The notes beneath the pieces were generated by a model. That model ran no database searches. It saw only the letters and a program-made list of their open reading frames with translations, and was not told the DNA's origin. The translations under genes and the position numbers were made by a program. From the NCBI RefSeq assembly GCF_004522215.1, contig NZ_SDLR01000002.1, positions 558,001-622,000 on the forward strand: DNA of 64,000 bases. Reading direction: 5' to 3'. This DNA is from Ammoniphilus sp. YIM 78166 (GTDB taxonomy: Bacteria > Bacillota > Bacilli > Aneurinibacillales > RAOX-1). Shown here piece by piece: positions 56,177-64,000 of this stretch (position 1 is the stretch's first letter; each line of letters begins with the position of its first letter).

Positions 56177-56320
56177 ATGGAACAGAAGAAAGTAAAGACC
56201 CAAGGTACTCTTCAAGAGATGGCTCAGATGGCTGGAGTCGATCAGCAAACGATTCAAGAAGCTATCGACAAAGTGGAACAAGTGGCTCAGATTGATGTGG
56301 AAGTGCCGGAGGACAAGTAG
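56177..56320 (+). CDS. Unrecognised 47-residue protein with a LacI-like HTH pattern
   Basis: A short gene that begins with ATG at 56177 after a good AGGAGATGATG ribosome site, ends with TAG at 56318 and is followed 12 bases later by the operon terminator. This layout makes it likely to be translated. The protein is polar and mostly helical with an acidic end (VEVPEDK). The stretch TLQEMAQMAGVDQQTIQEAI (residues 11-30) follows the spacing of the LacI-type helix-turn-helix (T-L-x-x-x-A-x-x-A-G-V-x-x-x-T-I), but there is no further domain. I do not recognise the family. It could be a small DNA-binding or adaptor protein; a chance helical peptide is the alternative. Confidence 0.65.
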   Translation: MEQKKVKTQGTLQEMAQMAGVDQQTIQEAIDKVEQVAQIDVEVPEDK

Positions 56321-56332
56321 ACGAATAATAGA

Positions 56333-56372
56333 GAATCCCCCGACTCAAAAGAGAGCGGGGGATTCTTTTTTA
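56333..56372 (+). terminator. Strong terminator at the end of the pyr operon
   Basis: GAATCCCCCG (56333-56342) pairs perfectly with CGGGGGATTC (56356-56365), followed by a T-run. On the other strand no T-run follows, so it acts mainly in the + direction. Confidence 0.93.
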
Positions 56373-56454
56373 ATATATAAGGAATTATGAACTTGAAGGA
56401 ACGAGCACCTGAGGTACCGCCTATAAACCGGTAATGATCTCAAGTAAGGTGGAG

Positions 56455-56946
56455 CTACTGCTTCCTACTCAATTCAATCAAACCAAACACCTTAAGGGCC
56501 TGAAACTCCTCTGGTGTTAGTCGGGAGAGTAGATCGTCCTTCAGTTGGGCTTGCTTTTCCGCAGTCAGCCCACCTTGGGCAAGAGCCGCCAGATCCATGA
56601 GCTCAGCCATGGTAAACTTCGTAAGTAAAAACTTCATTGCTTCTTCACGAGAGGAAAATACAGGCTGTGCGGCACCAGGCTCTGGAGAGACTGACGGTGC
56701 TGTAGTCCCCTTTTCCTCAGTCGTGGGTGTCTGTTTTTGCAAGTTCTCAAGTGCAGCAGATCCACCATATTGCTTGATTGCTTCTTGTATCACAGGGTTC
56801 TCAAGCAACTGTTGAACTTCATTAGGTGTCAAAATCTCCTGGGTCACCTGATCCATCATTCGGTCTGACAGGTAGCTCATAGCGTATTGATAGCCGAAGT
56901 AACCGAGACCTCCTAGGATCGCGATGGATATGAGCCATTTTTTCAT
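56455..56946 (-). CDS. Membrane-anchored protein of unknown function
   Basis: A 163-residue protein with one N-terminal hydrophobic helix (WLISIAILGGLGYFGYQYAM, about residues 3-22) and no lipobox, so it is probably anchored with its body outside the membrane. The middle (about 70-100) is Thr/Pro/Glu-rich and likely disordered. The C-terminal third, with AMKFLLTKFTMAELMDLAALAQGG and LLSRLTPEEFQALKVFGL, is helical. I do not recognise a named family. ATG at 56946 is preferred over that at 56952 because AAGGGAG lies seven bases upstream of the former. It starts 13 bases after the rqcH stop on the same strand, so the two are probably co-transcribed. Confidence 0.75.
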   Translation of the reverse strand: MKKWLISIAILGGLGYFGYQYAMSYLSDRMMDQVTQEILTPNEVQQLLENPVIQEAIKQYGGSAALENLQKQTPTTEEKGTTAPSVSPEPGAAQPVFSSREEAMKFLLTKFTMAELMDLAALAQGGLTAEKQAQLKDDLLSRLTPEEFQALKVFGLIELSRKQ

Positions 56947-56959
56947 TGCCATTCTCCCT

Positions 56960-58678
56960 TCATTTACTTCTATTCTTCAACTCGCGAATCACGGCTTCAT
57001 CAGATGAAACATACAGCGTTTTTTGATGATCATAAATCACATAACCCGGCTTAGAGCCGCTAGGCTTGCGAACATGCTTAATAAGGGTATAGTCTACAGG
57101 AATTTGATTAGAGCCGCGTGCTTTGCTGAAGAAGGCTGCTATGGTAGCTGCTTCTCGGAGTGTTTGATCTGAGAACTCCCGTGCCCGAATGACGACATGC
57201 GACCCAGGGATATCCTTCGTATGAAGCCAGGTTTCCATGGGATGGGCTAAACGATTGGTCAGGTATTCGTTTTGCTTATTGTTTTTCCCTACTAGAATTT
57301 CGGTGCCCTCAGAAGAAAGGTATTTCTCAAGCAGTGGTTTGTCGGCTTTCTTCTTGCGATTATCTCGCTTGCCGCGGAAGCGAAGATAGCCTTCCTCCAC
57401 CAATTCTTCTCGAATTTCGGCAATGTCGTGCATAGAGGCATCAGCAAGCTGTTGAATCAGACCCTCGAAATAAGCAAGCTCATGTCTGGCAAGCTCAATT
57501 TGCTCGTCGATCACGTGTAAACTATTTCTAGCTTTATTGTATTTCCGATAATAGGCTTGCGCATTGTCAATAGGAGATTTTAGAGGATCTAGAGGAATCT
57601 CCATCATTTCCCCATTCTCATCGTAGTAGTTTATGACCTTAGCCACAGAATCTCCCTTTTTAAGCTCGTGCATGTAGGCGGTTAGCAGCTCGCCAAAGAG
57701 CTTATACTGGTCGGCTTCTTCGGCCTCTTTCCTTGTTTCCTGCAATTTAATAATCTTTTTCTCATTCTTTTCCCATTCATTTGTTACAAATCGGATTAAG
57801 TCATGAGCTTTTTGCCGGACGGCATCCCGCTCTGCTTTTCTCTCAAAGAAGGCTTCAAGGCAAGCGTGAACGGACTCAAACTCGACTTTTTCTCCCTGTA
57901 AGTGATCCAGATCCACCACAGAGAAGTAAGCTTTATCGCCTTGCTTTACGATTTGAGGGTGAAAAAGCCCCTCCGAAATATCGGCCATTATCTTATGAAA
58001 CGAATCCCATAGCTGATCTCGCGTGCCCATCCCTGCTCGAAAGACGATCTCTCTAGCAACTAGGGGACTGATTCCGGAATATTGGTCTACAATCTGCTTA
58101 TCTAATTTGCCTGCGTTATAGTCAAAGGAGCCAATAAACTGATCCTTGGTCGTGGTTAGCGGATCTTTTTTTCCTTGCTCAGGCGGTGCAATATAAGGTC
58201 TGCCTGGGAGAACCACTCGATGCTTGCTCATAGCTGGCGTGACGTGTTGAATCCCATCAAGAATGAGGTTCCGCTCGACATCAAGCAGGAGGATATTGCT
58301 ATGGCGACCCATAATCTCTACCACGATCCGACGGGTTTTCCAATCTCCTAATTCATCTCTTACCTTCATGTCAAAATGAATAATGCGCTCCATCCCGACC
58401 TGAGTGATCCGATCGATAATTGCACCTTCACAATACTTCCTTAAAAGCATGCAGAACATCGGCGGTTCAACGGGATTCGAATAAGATTCATGGGTTAGAT
58501 GCATTCGGGGGAAGGTAGGACTCGCGGAAATAAGCAATCGCTTATTTTCTCCACCTGCTCGGATTTGAAGGACAATATCCGTATCTGTTGGCTGATAGAT
58601 CTTGGAGATGCGCCCTGATTCAATTGTGTTTTTGCAGTCTTCTACAACCGCTCTGGTTACTAAACCGTCAAATGCCAT
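56960..58678 (-). CDS. rqcH: Rqc2/NEMF homologue RqcH (FbpA, YloA)
   Basis: A 572-residue ribosome quality-control factor that binds stalled 50S-peptidyl-tRNA complexes and directs poly-alanine tailing. The NFACT-N domain (about 1-180, MAFDGLVTRAVVEDC, EPPMFCMLLRKYCEG, VEIMGRHSNILLLD) is followed by HhH and a long coiled coil (about 270-430) and the NFACT-R domain (about 445-560, EILVGKNNKQNEYLTNRLAHPMETWLHTKDIPGSHVVIR). At residues 97-98 the sequence reads Glu-Arg (VGMERII), where B. subtilis RqcH, as I recall it, has the tRNA-binding Asp97-Arg98. A TATACT -10-like box lies on this strand at 58712-58707. It is transcribed away from the adjacent P-type ATPase gene. Confidence 0.95.
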   Translation of the reverse strand: MAFDGLVTRAVVEDCKNTIESGRISKIYQPTDTDIVLQIRAGGENKRLLISASPTFPRMHLTHESYSNPVEPPMFCMLLRKYCEGAIIDRITQVGMERIIHFDMKVRDELGDWKTRRIVVEIMGRHSNILLLDVERNLILDGIQHVTPAMSKHRVVLPGRPYIAPPEQGKKDPLTTTKDQFIGSFDYNAGKLDKQIVDQYSGISPLVAREIVFRAGMGTRDQLWDSFHKIMADISEGLFHPQIVKQGDKAYFSVVDLDHLQGEKVEFESVHACLEAFFERKAERDAVRQKAHDLIRFVTNEWEKNEKKIIKLQETRKEAEEADQYKLFGELLTAYMHELKKGDSVAKVINYYDENGEMMEIPLDPLKSPIDNAQAYYRKYNKARNSLHVIDEQIELARHELAYFEGLIQQLADASMHDIAEIREELVEEGYLRFRGKRDNRKKKADKPLLEKYLSSEGTEILVGKNNKQNEYLTNRLAHPMETWLHTKDIPGSHVVIRAREFSDQTLREAATIAAFFSKARGSNQIPVDYTLIKHVRKPSGSKPGYVIYDHQKTLYVSSDEAVIRELKNRSK

Positions 58679-58804
58679 AACGTCAAACCCCTTTCTTTCC
58701 GAGAACAGTATAAACCAAAAGCTTAGGAAGGTAAAATCAAATCATTTTTTTAGGCTTGTCTGAATATGTTAGCTAGGGAAGATGCTGGAGGATGAGGAAG
58801 AGAG

Positions 58805-61552
58805 GTGGAATGGCAGTTGGAGACGAACCAATGGTACAACCTTACGGCACAGGAATGCATCGATCGCATGCAAACCGATCCGGTAAAAGGATTATCGAGT
58901 AAAGAGGCGAACCGCCGACTGGAGCAGGTTGGGGAAAACACCTTGCAAGAAAAGCATAAGGTTTCTCCCTTAATCATCCTGTTAAATCAGTTTAAGGACT
59001 TTATGGTTCTAGTCCTGTTGGCGGCAACTTTAATATCTGGGCTGTTAGGGGAGTATACGGATGCGATCACGATCATTGCGATTATCGTTATTAATGGAAT
59101 CCTTGGTTTTATCCAAGAATACCGAGCGGAAAAGTCCTTAGGTGCCCTCAAGGAGCTAACGGCTCCTTCCGCCCATGTGGTTCGTGATGGAGAGCTTGTT
59201 CAAGTTCCAGCGAAGACCGTAGTACCTGGTGATTTGGTTTATTTTGAGGGTGGAGACCGTATTCCTGCTGATTTGCGCATTATTACCAGTCATGGATTAC
59301 AGGTAGAGGAATCTGCATTGACCGGCGAGTCCGTACCCGTAAGTAAGATCGATGGGGTGATTGCCAACAAGGAAGTTCCTTTAGGGGATCAAAAAAACAT
59401 GGCTTTCATGGGAACGCTTGTGACAAGAGGAACCGGACAAGGGATTGTTACGGGAACAGGCATGCAAACGGAAATGGGGAAAATTGCGGATCTGATTCAA
59501 ACGACGGAAACGATGCAAACCCCTCTGCAGCAACGATTGGAGCAATTAGGAAAAATTCTCATTGTAATAGCCCTAGCTCTGACGGCGATGGTCGTTGTGG
59601 CCGGAATTATGCATGATCATAACCCATACCAAATGTTTTTAGCTGGCGTAAGCTTAGCTGTAGCAGCCATTCCAGAGGGGTTACCAGCTATCGTTACGAT
59701 TGCATTGGCTCTGGGAGTGCAAAGGATGATCAAGAGAAGGGCCATTGTGCGAAAGCTCCCTTCCGTAGAAACCTTAGGCTGTGCAACGGTGATTTGTTCA
59801 GATAAGACGGGTACCCTAACGCAAAATAAGATGACCGTATGCGGGCTATGGGTGGAAGGAAAACAAATCACGGTTACCGGGACGGGCTATGAACCCAGTG
59901 GAGAATTTATATATGAAGGAAAAGAGATTTATCCAGAGAGACAGGCTGCTCTCAAGCGACTGCTAGAAATCAACGTTCTTTGCAATAATGCGAGGCTAGT
60001 GGAAGGAAAAGAAGGAAAAAAATCAGTCCTGCGTAAGGAGAAAAAAGATTGGACTATTATCGGAGACCCCACAGAGGGAGCTCTACTGGTTGTCTCCGCT
60101 AAAGCAGGTGTACAACTTAGCGCTCTCCAGCAGTGGGACCGCATCAAGGAATTTCCGTTTGATTCAGAAAGAAAAATGATGTCTGTTTTGGTTAAAGATC
60201 GTAAAGGGGAGCAGCTGCTCGCGGTCAAAGGAGCTCCTGACGTACTGCTCTCTCGCTGTACCCATATCTTAACGAATGGAAAAGTAACGGCATTGACTCC
60301 TTCCTTACGCAAGGAGATCGAGCAAAGTAACCAAGCTATGGCGGAACAAGCCCTTCGCGTATTGGGAGTGGCTTACCGCGATGTACCCGCCGGCGAGCGA
60401 ATCGTCGATGAAAGCCAGGCAGAAAGCAAGCTGGTGTTTGTAGGCTTATGCGGAATGATTGATCCCCCAAGGGAAGAAGTCAAAGATTCCATTCGCCAAT
60501 GCCGCACCGCGGGGATCAAAACGGTGATGATTACGGGGGACCATCAGACGACAGCGGAAGCCATTGCCCGTCAATTGGGCATTCTCCCCAAGGGTGGGTT
60601 GACAATAAATGGACAGGATTTATATAATATGTCCGATGAAGAATTCCATGATAAGGTAGATAAAATCTTTGTTTACGCCAGAGTTTCTCCAGAGCATAAG
60701 CTGAAAATTGTCCGAGCTCTTCAGTCTAAAGGCCACGTCGTGGCCATGACAGGTGATGGAGTAAATGATGCTCCGGCCATTAAAGCAGCAAATATTGGTA
60801 TCGCAATGGGCATCACGGGTACAGATGTTTCCAAGGAAGCCTCGTCTCTAGTGCTTGCTGATGATAATTTTTCAACCATTGAAGCGGCCATAGAAGAAGG
60901 CCGAACGATCTATGATAATATTCGAAAGTTTATTCGTTACCTTTTAGCGTCCAACGTTGGGGAAATTCTCGTCATGTTCTTCGCGATGATGGCAGGAATG
61001 CCACTGCCGTTAGTACCTATTATGATTCTTTGGGTCAACCTGGTGACGGATGGATTGCCCGCCATGGCTCTAGGGGTGGATCAGCCTGAGCGAGATACCA
61101 TGAACCGCCCGCCTCGCTCAAGCCGCGAGAGCATTTTTGCTAGAGGATTGGGCTGGAAAATTCTGAGTCGAGGTTTTCTAATCGGGGTATCTACCCTTGC
61201 TGCCTTCTGGCTTACCCTGCAAGCCCATCCCGATGATTTAACGAAGGCCCAGACCGTGGCTTTTGCTACGCTTGTTATGGCCCAATTGATCCATGTTTTT
61301 GATTGTCGAAGTGAACGTTCCGTCTTTCATCGCAATCCATTCCAGAATATGTATTTAGTTGTAGCGGTTATCATTTCTGTTTTTCTCTTGATTGGAGTCA
61401 TTTACTTAGAAAATCTTCAGCCGATCTTCAAGACTACCGCGCTGGATGCCCAGGAGTGGATGATGCTTCTTGTGTTTGCCGCTATCCCTACGGTTGCAGT
61501 TGGAATTATGGGACTGCTCATGGAAACAATAAAAGGAAAAAGAACAGCTTAA
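58805..61552 (+). CDS. yloB: P-type (P2A) calcium-transporting ATPase, YloB-like
   Basis: A 915-residue SERCA-like ion pump. The N-terminal cation-ATPase domain (about 1-75) is followed by the actuator domain with [14 protein letters not shown], the M4 motif [18 protein letters not shown] with the calcium-binding Glu291, the phosphorylation site Asp333 in [15 protein letters not shown], nucleotide-binding residues ([20 protein letters not shown]) and the hinge [16 protein letters not shown]5-M6 carry [15 protein letters not shown] and [17 protein letters not shown]. Close similarity to YloB of B. subtilis, which affects calcium in spores, and the same position after fbpA support calcium as substrate. 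GTG start at 58805. A terminator follows. Confidence 0.93.
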   Translation: MEWQLETNQWYNLTAQECIDRMQTDPVKGLSSKEANRRLEQVGENTLQEKHKVSPLIILLNQFKDFMVLVLLAATLISGLLGEYTDAITIIAIIVINGILGFIQEYRAEKSLGALKELTAPSAHVVRDGELVQVPAKTVVPGDLVYFEGGDRIPADLRIITSHGLQVEESALTGESVPVSKIDGVIANKEVPLGDQKNMAFMGTLVTRGTGQGIVTGTGMQTEMGKIADLIQTTETMQTPLQQRLEQLGKILIVIALALTAMVVVAGIMHDHNPYQMFLAGVSLAVAAIPEGLPAIVTIALALGVQRMIKRRAIVRKLPSVETLGCATVICSDKTGTLTQNKMTVCGLWVEGKQITVTGTGYEPSGEFIYEGKEIYPERQAALKRLLEINVLCNNARLVEGKEGKKSVLRKEKKDWTIIGDPTEGALLVVSAKAGVQLSALQQWDRIKEFPFDSERKMMSVLVKDRKGEQLLAVKGAPDVLLSRCTHILTNGKVTALTPSLRKEIEQSNQAMAEQALRVLGVAYRDVPAGERIVDESQAESKLVFVGLCGMIDPPREEVKDSIRQCRTAGIKTVMITGDHQTTAEAIARQLGILPKGGLTINGQDLYNMSDEEFHDKVDKIFVYARVSPEHKLKIVRALQSKGHVVAMTGDGVNDAPAIKAANIGIAMGITGTDVSKEASSLVLADDNFSTIEAAIEEGRTIYDNIRKFIRYLLASNVGEILVMFFAMMAGMPLPLVPIMILWVNLVTDGLPAMALGVDQPERDTMNRPPRSSRESIFARGLGWKILSRGFLIGVSTLAAFWLTLQAHPDDLTKAQTVAFATLVMAQLIHVFDCRSERSVFHRNPFQNMYLVVAVIISVFLLIGVIYLENLQPIFKTTALDAQEWMMLLVFAAIPTVAVGIMGLLMETIKGKRTA

Positions 61553-61554
61553 TG

Positions 61555-61585
61555 AGCAACGGCGTAATAGCCGTTGCTTTCTTTC
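61555..61585 (+). terminator. Rho-independent terminator after the calcium ATPase gene
   Basis: AGCAACGGC (61555-61563) pairs perfectly with GCCGTTGCT (61570-61578) around GTAATA, followed by TTCTTTC. Confidence 0.85.
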
Positions 61586-61622
61586 AACTTAATTATAGTA
61601 GCTCTCTTAGGTCGGTGATAAT

Positions 61623-62507
61623 ATGTTAGCCAGTATGACAGGATATGGACAAGCTTTTGTACAACAGCGTGAGTTCGATCTCAGGGTAGAGATGAGAAGC
61701 GTGAATCATCGCTTTTTAGAGATCTCGATCCGGATGCCGCGCGAGTTTATTTCGCTAGAAGAAGTGATAAAGAAAAAAGTATGCGAGTATGTCCGGCGAG
61801 GAAAAATTGAGTTGTTTGTGGCCATGGAGAAGTCAGAGGCGGCCGTGCAAAATCTTACGATGAATTGGTCCTTAGCTAAGGAGTATTACACTTTATATGA
61901 AGAGTTAGTAGAACGCTTCCCAGCTGTGGAAAAGAGTATCCATCCAACTGAATTTCTCAACTTGCCAGGTCTTGTCAACATGCAAGAGGCAAGAGAAGAA
62001 GTGGATAAATATCTGCCCGCTGTATTAGAATCCGTCGAATTGGCTTGTCAGCAGTTAATACATATGAGAAAATCGGAAGGAAAGAACCTCCAATCGGATT
62101 TAACTTCTCGCCTTCAATCCATTCAATTATGGATGGAGGAAATTCGTTTTCGAACACCTTTGGTTTCGCAGCAATATCGAGAAAGACTGACGAATAGAAT
62201 GAAGGAATATCTTACTGGTCAGTGGGACGGCGATGAGGCGAGAATTCTTACCGAAGTCGCTGTCTTCGCAGAAAAAGCCAGCATAGATGAGGAATTGACG
62301 AGACTGTCTAGCCATTGTCAGCAATTTTTACTTATCTTGCAAGAAGCAGAGCCTGTGGGCCGCAAGTTAGATTTTTTGGTTCAGGAGATGAATCGGGAAG
62401 CGAATACCATCGGCTCCAAGGCTAATGATTTAGAAATAAGCAAAAAGGTAGTAGATTTAAAGGCGGAATTGGAAAAGATTAAAGAACAAGTGCAGAATAT
62501 AGAATGA
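61623..62507 (+). CDS. yicC: YicC-family endoribonuclease (YloC)
   Basis: A 294-residue protein with the YicC-like N-terminal domain ([38 protein letters not shown]) and the C-terminal DUF1732 region ending in [52 protein letters not shown]. The family has metal-dependent endoribonuclease activity in E. coli and B. subtilis. The ATG at 61623 follows TAGGTCGGTGAT. It starts the conserved yicC-remA-gmk-rpoZ-coaBC run, 14 bases before remA. Confidence 0.94.
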   Translation: MLASMTGYGQAFVQQREFDLRVEMRSVNHRFLEISIRMPREFISLEEVIKKKVCEYVRRGKIELFVAMEKSEAAVQNLTMNWSLAKEYYTLYEELVERFPAVEKSIHPTEFLNLPGLVNMQEAREEVDKYLPAVLESVELACQQLIHMRKSEGKNLQSDLTSRLQSIQLWMEEIRFRTPLVSQQYRERLTNRMKEYLTGQWDGDEARILTEVAVFAEKASIDEELTRLSSHCQQFLLILQEAEPVGRKLDFLVQEMNREANTIGSKANDLEISKKVVDLKAELEKIKEQVQNIE

Positions 62508-62520
62508 CGGGGGTGTTTGG

Positions 62521-63409
<889 letters not shown>

Positions 63410-63412
63410 TAG

Positions 63413-63625
63413 ATGATCTATCCATCTATTGATAAATTGGTAAACAAGGTGGAAAGTAAGTATACACTGGTCAGCTTGGCTTCGAAGAGAGCCCGTCAAT
63501 TAAGAGAAAACGAAAGAGATATTCGAGTGGATAAACCGATCTCGAAGAAATATGTAGGGATCGCACTAGAAGAAATCTTGGATGCTAAATTATTGTTTGA
63601 AAAGCCGAAAGTAGTAGATCGCTAG
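63413..63625 (+). CDS. rpoZ: RNA polymerase omega subunit
   Basis: A 70-residue omega subunit that helps assemble RNA polymerase. [30 protein letters not shown] is the conserved RpoZ core, and [19 protein letters not shown] completes it. The ATG at 63413 follows AAAGGAGGTATAAT, three bases after the gmk stop. A hairpin after the gene may lower expression of coaBC relative to the upstream genes. Confidence 0.95.
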   Translation: MIYPSIDKLVNKVESKYTLVSLASKRARQLRENERDIRVDKPISKKYVGIALEEILDAKLLFEKPKVVDR

Positions 63626-63627
63626 GC

Positions 63628-63660
63628 AAAATAACAACCTTTTTAGGTTGTTATTTTCCA
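63628..63660 (+). terminator. Hairpin between rpoZ and coaBC
   Basis: AAAATAACAACCT (63628-63640) pairs perfectly with AGGTTGTTATTTT (63645-63657) around TTTT. The terminal T's lie within the stem, so termination may be partial. Confidence 0.7.
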
Positions 63661-63684
63661 TTTTGAGGTAAGGAGGAGAAACCA

Positions 63685-64000
63685 GTGCTTCAAGGAAAAA
63701 CGATCGTGCTTGGGGTGACGGGGGGAATTGCAGCCTATAAGGCTGCCGCTTTATGCAGTGCCTTGGTTCAAAAAGGCGCAGAGGTTCGTGTGATACTGAG
63801 CTCTTCGTCCCGGCAATTTATCCAGCCGCTTACATTTCAAGCCTTGTCGAGACATCATGTCATTGTTGATACGTTTGAAGAAAAAGATCCCTCTGTCATC
63901 GCCCACATTGATTTGGCGGACCGGGCAGATTTGGTGGTTATTGCTCCAGCAACAGCGAACGTTCTGGCTAAGGCTGCTCTTGGTTTAGGGGATGATATGC
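63685..64000 (+). CDS. coaBC: Phosphopantothenoylcysteine decarboxylase/synthetase, 3' truncated by the window edge
   Basis: The first 105 codons of a Dfp/CoaBC protein, which makes 4'-phosphopantetheine for coenzyme A. VLGVTGGIAAYKAAALCSALVQKGAEVRVILS is the FMN-binding Rossmann start of the decarboxylase domain, IAHIDLADRADLVVIAPATANVLAKAALGLGDD contains the catalytic His and the PxTAN motif. The GTG at 63685 follows TAAGGAGGAG. The frame is open to the end of the window. Position after rpoZ is standard in Bacillales. Confidence 0.95.
   Translation, partial: MLQGKTIVLGVTGGIAAYKAAALCSALVQKGAEVRVILSSSSRQFIQPLTFQALSRHHVIVDTFEEKDPSVIAHIDLADRADLVVIAPATANVLAKAALGLGDDM

Overview
The window looks like the chromosome of an endospore-forming, low-to-moderate GC Gram-positive rod of the order Bacillales. 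spoIIGA-sigE-sigG sit directly behind ftsAZ. The spore-specific spoVD and spoVE lie inside the cell-wall cluster. bshC (bacillithiol) is present, murE has the DAP-type signature, and the ylm genes, the PyrR-type pyr operon and the fbpA-yloB-yicC-remA-gmk-rpoZ-coaBC run follow the Bacillus order. Placing murA between murB and divIB is more like Paenibacillaceae than Bacillus subtilis. I infer a Paenibacillaceae-like genome (Brevibacillus, Ammoniphilus or Aneurinibacillus type), but sequence inspection alone does not fix the genus. Nearly everything is on the + strand; only rqcH and a small membrane-anchored protein behind it are on the - strand. I see no tRNA, rRNA, CRISPR array, insertion sequence or prophage.

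Layout: (1) 1-2340, the end of a leucine/acyl-CoA degradation operon (yngF-yngE type). (2) 2365-7532, panE, a DUF3397-like membrane protein, an XRE-cupin regulator, bshC and an S-adenosylhomocysteine hydrolase of the short archaeal/Thermotoga type. (3) 7557-27747, the division and cell-wall cluster from mraZ to ftsZ, preceded by five helically phased GTGG boxes for MraZ. (4) 27779-30566, the sporulation sigma cassette spoIIGA-sigE-sigG. (5) 30640-37642, ylmC, pgeF, ylmE, sepF, ylmG, ylmH, divIVA and ileS. (6) 37646-45683, a four-gene alpha-glucan module (DUF4912 protein, GH57-GT4 fusion, nucleotidyltransferase-mutase fusion, GH15) in the place where B. subtilis has ylyA. (7) 45698-56372, lspA, rluD and the pyr operon, which has a PyrR attenuator but no pyrR, pyrP or pyrB, and ends in a 47-codon gene. 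(8) 56455-64000, rqcH, a P-type calcium ATPase, yicC, remA, gmk, rpoZ and the start of coaBC.

The most interesting observation joins regions 4 and 6. The promoter regions of spoIIGA and of the glucan module share a 15-base block (13/15 identical) containing a Spo0A-box-like sequence, an 11-base block (11/11 identical) over the -35 region, and a TATAMT -10 box. In both, the first block lies exactly 60 bases before the -10 box and the -35/-10 spacer is abnormally long (21-22 bases), as in the known B. subtilis spoIIG promoter. The glucan module is therefore probably switched on by Spo0A at the start of sporulation: a candidate sporulation-linked glycogen-like storage system whose nucleotidyltransferase carries a phosphomutase domain that has lost its catalytic motifs.

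Other points worth checking: a sigma-H-like promoter and hairpin before ftsA, a sigma-F-like promoter before sigG, an attenuator-like leader without a T-box before ileS, a 47-residue protein with a LacI-like helix-turn-helix pattern at the end of the pyr operon, and an Asp-to-Glu change at a tRNA-binding residue of RqcH.
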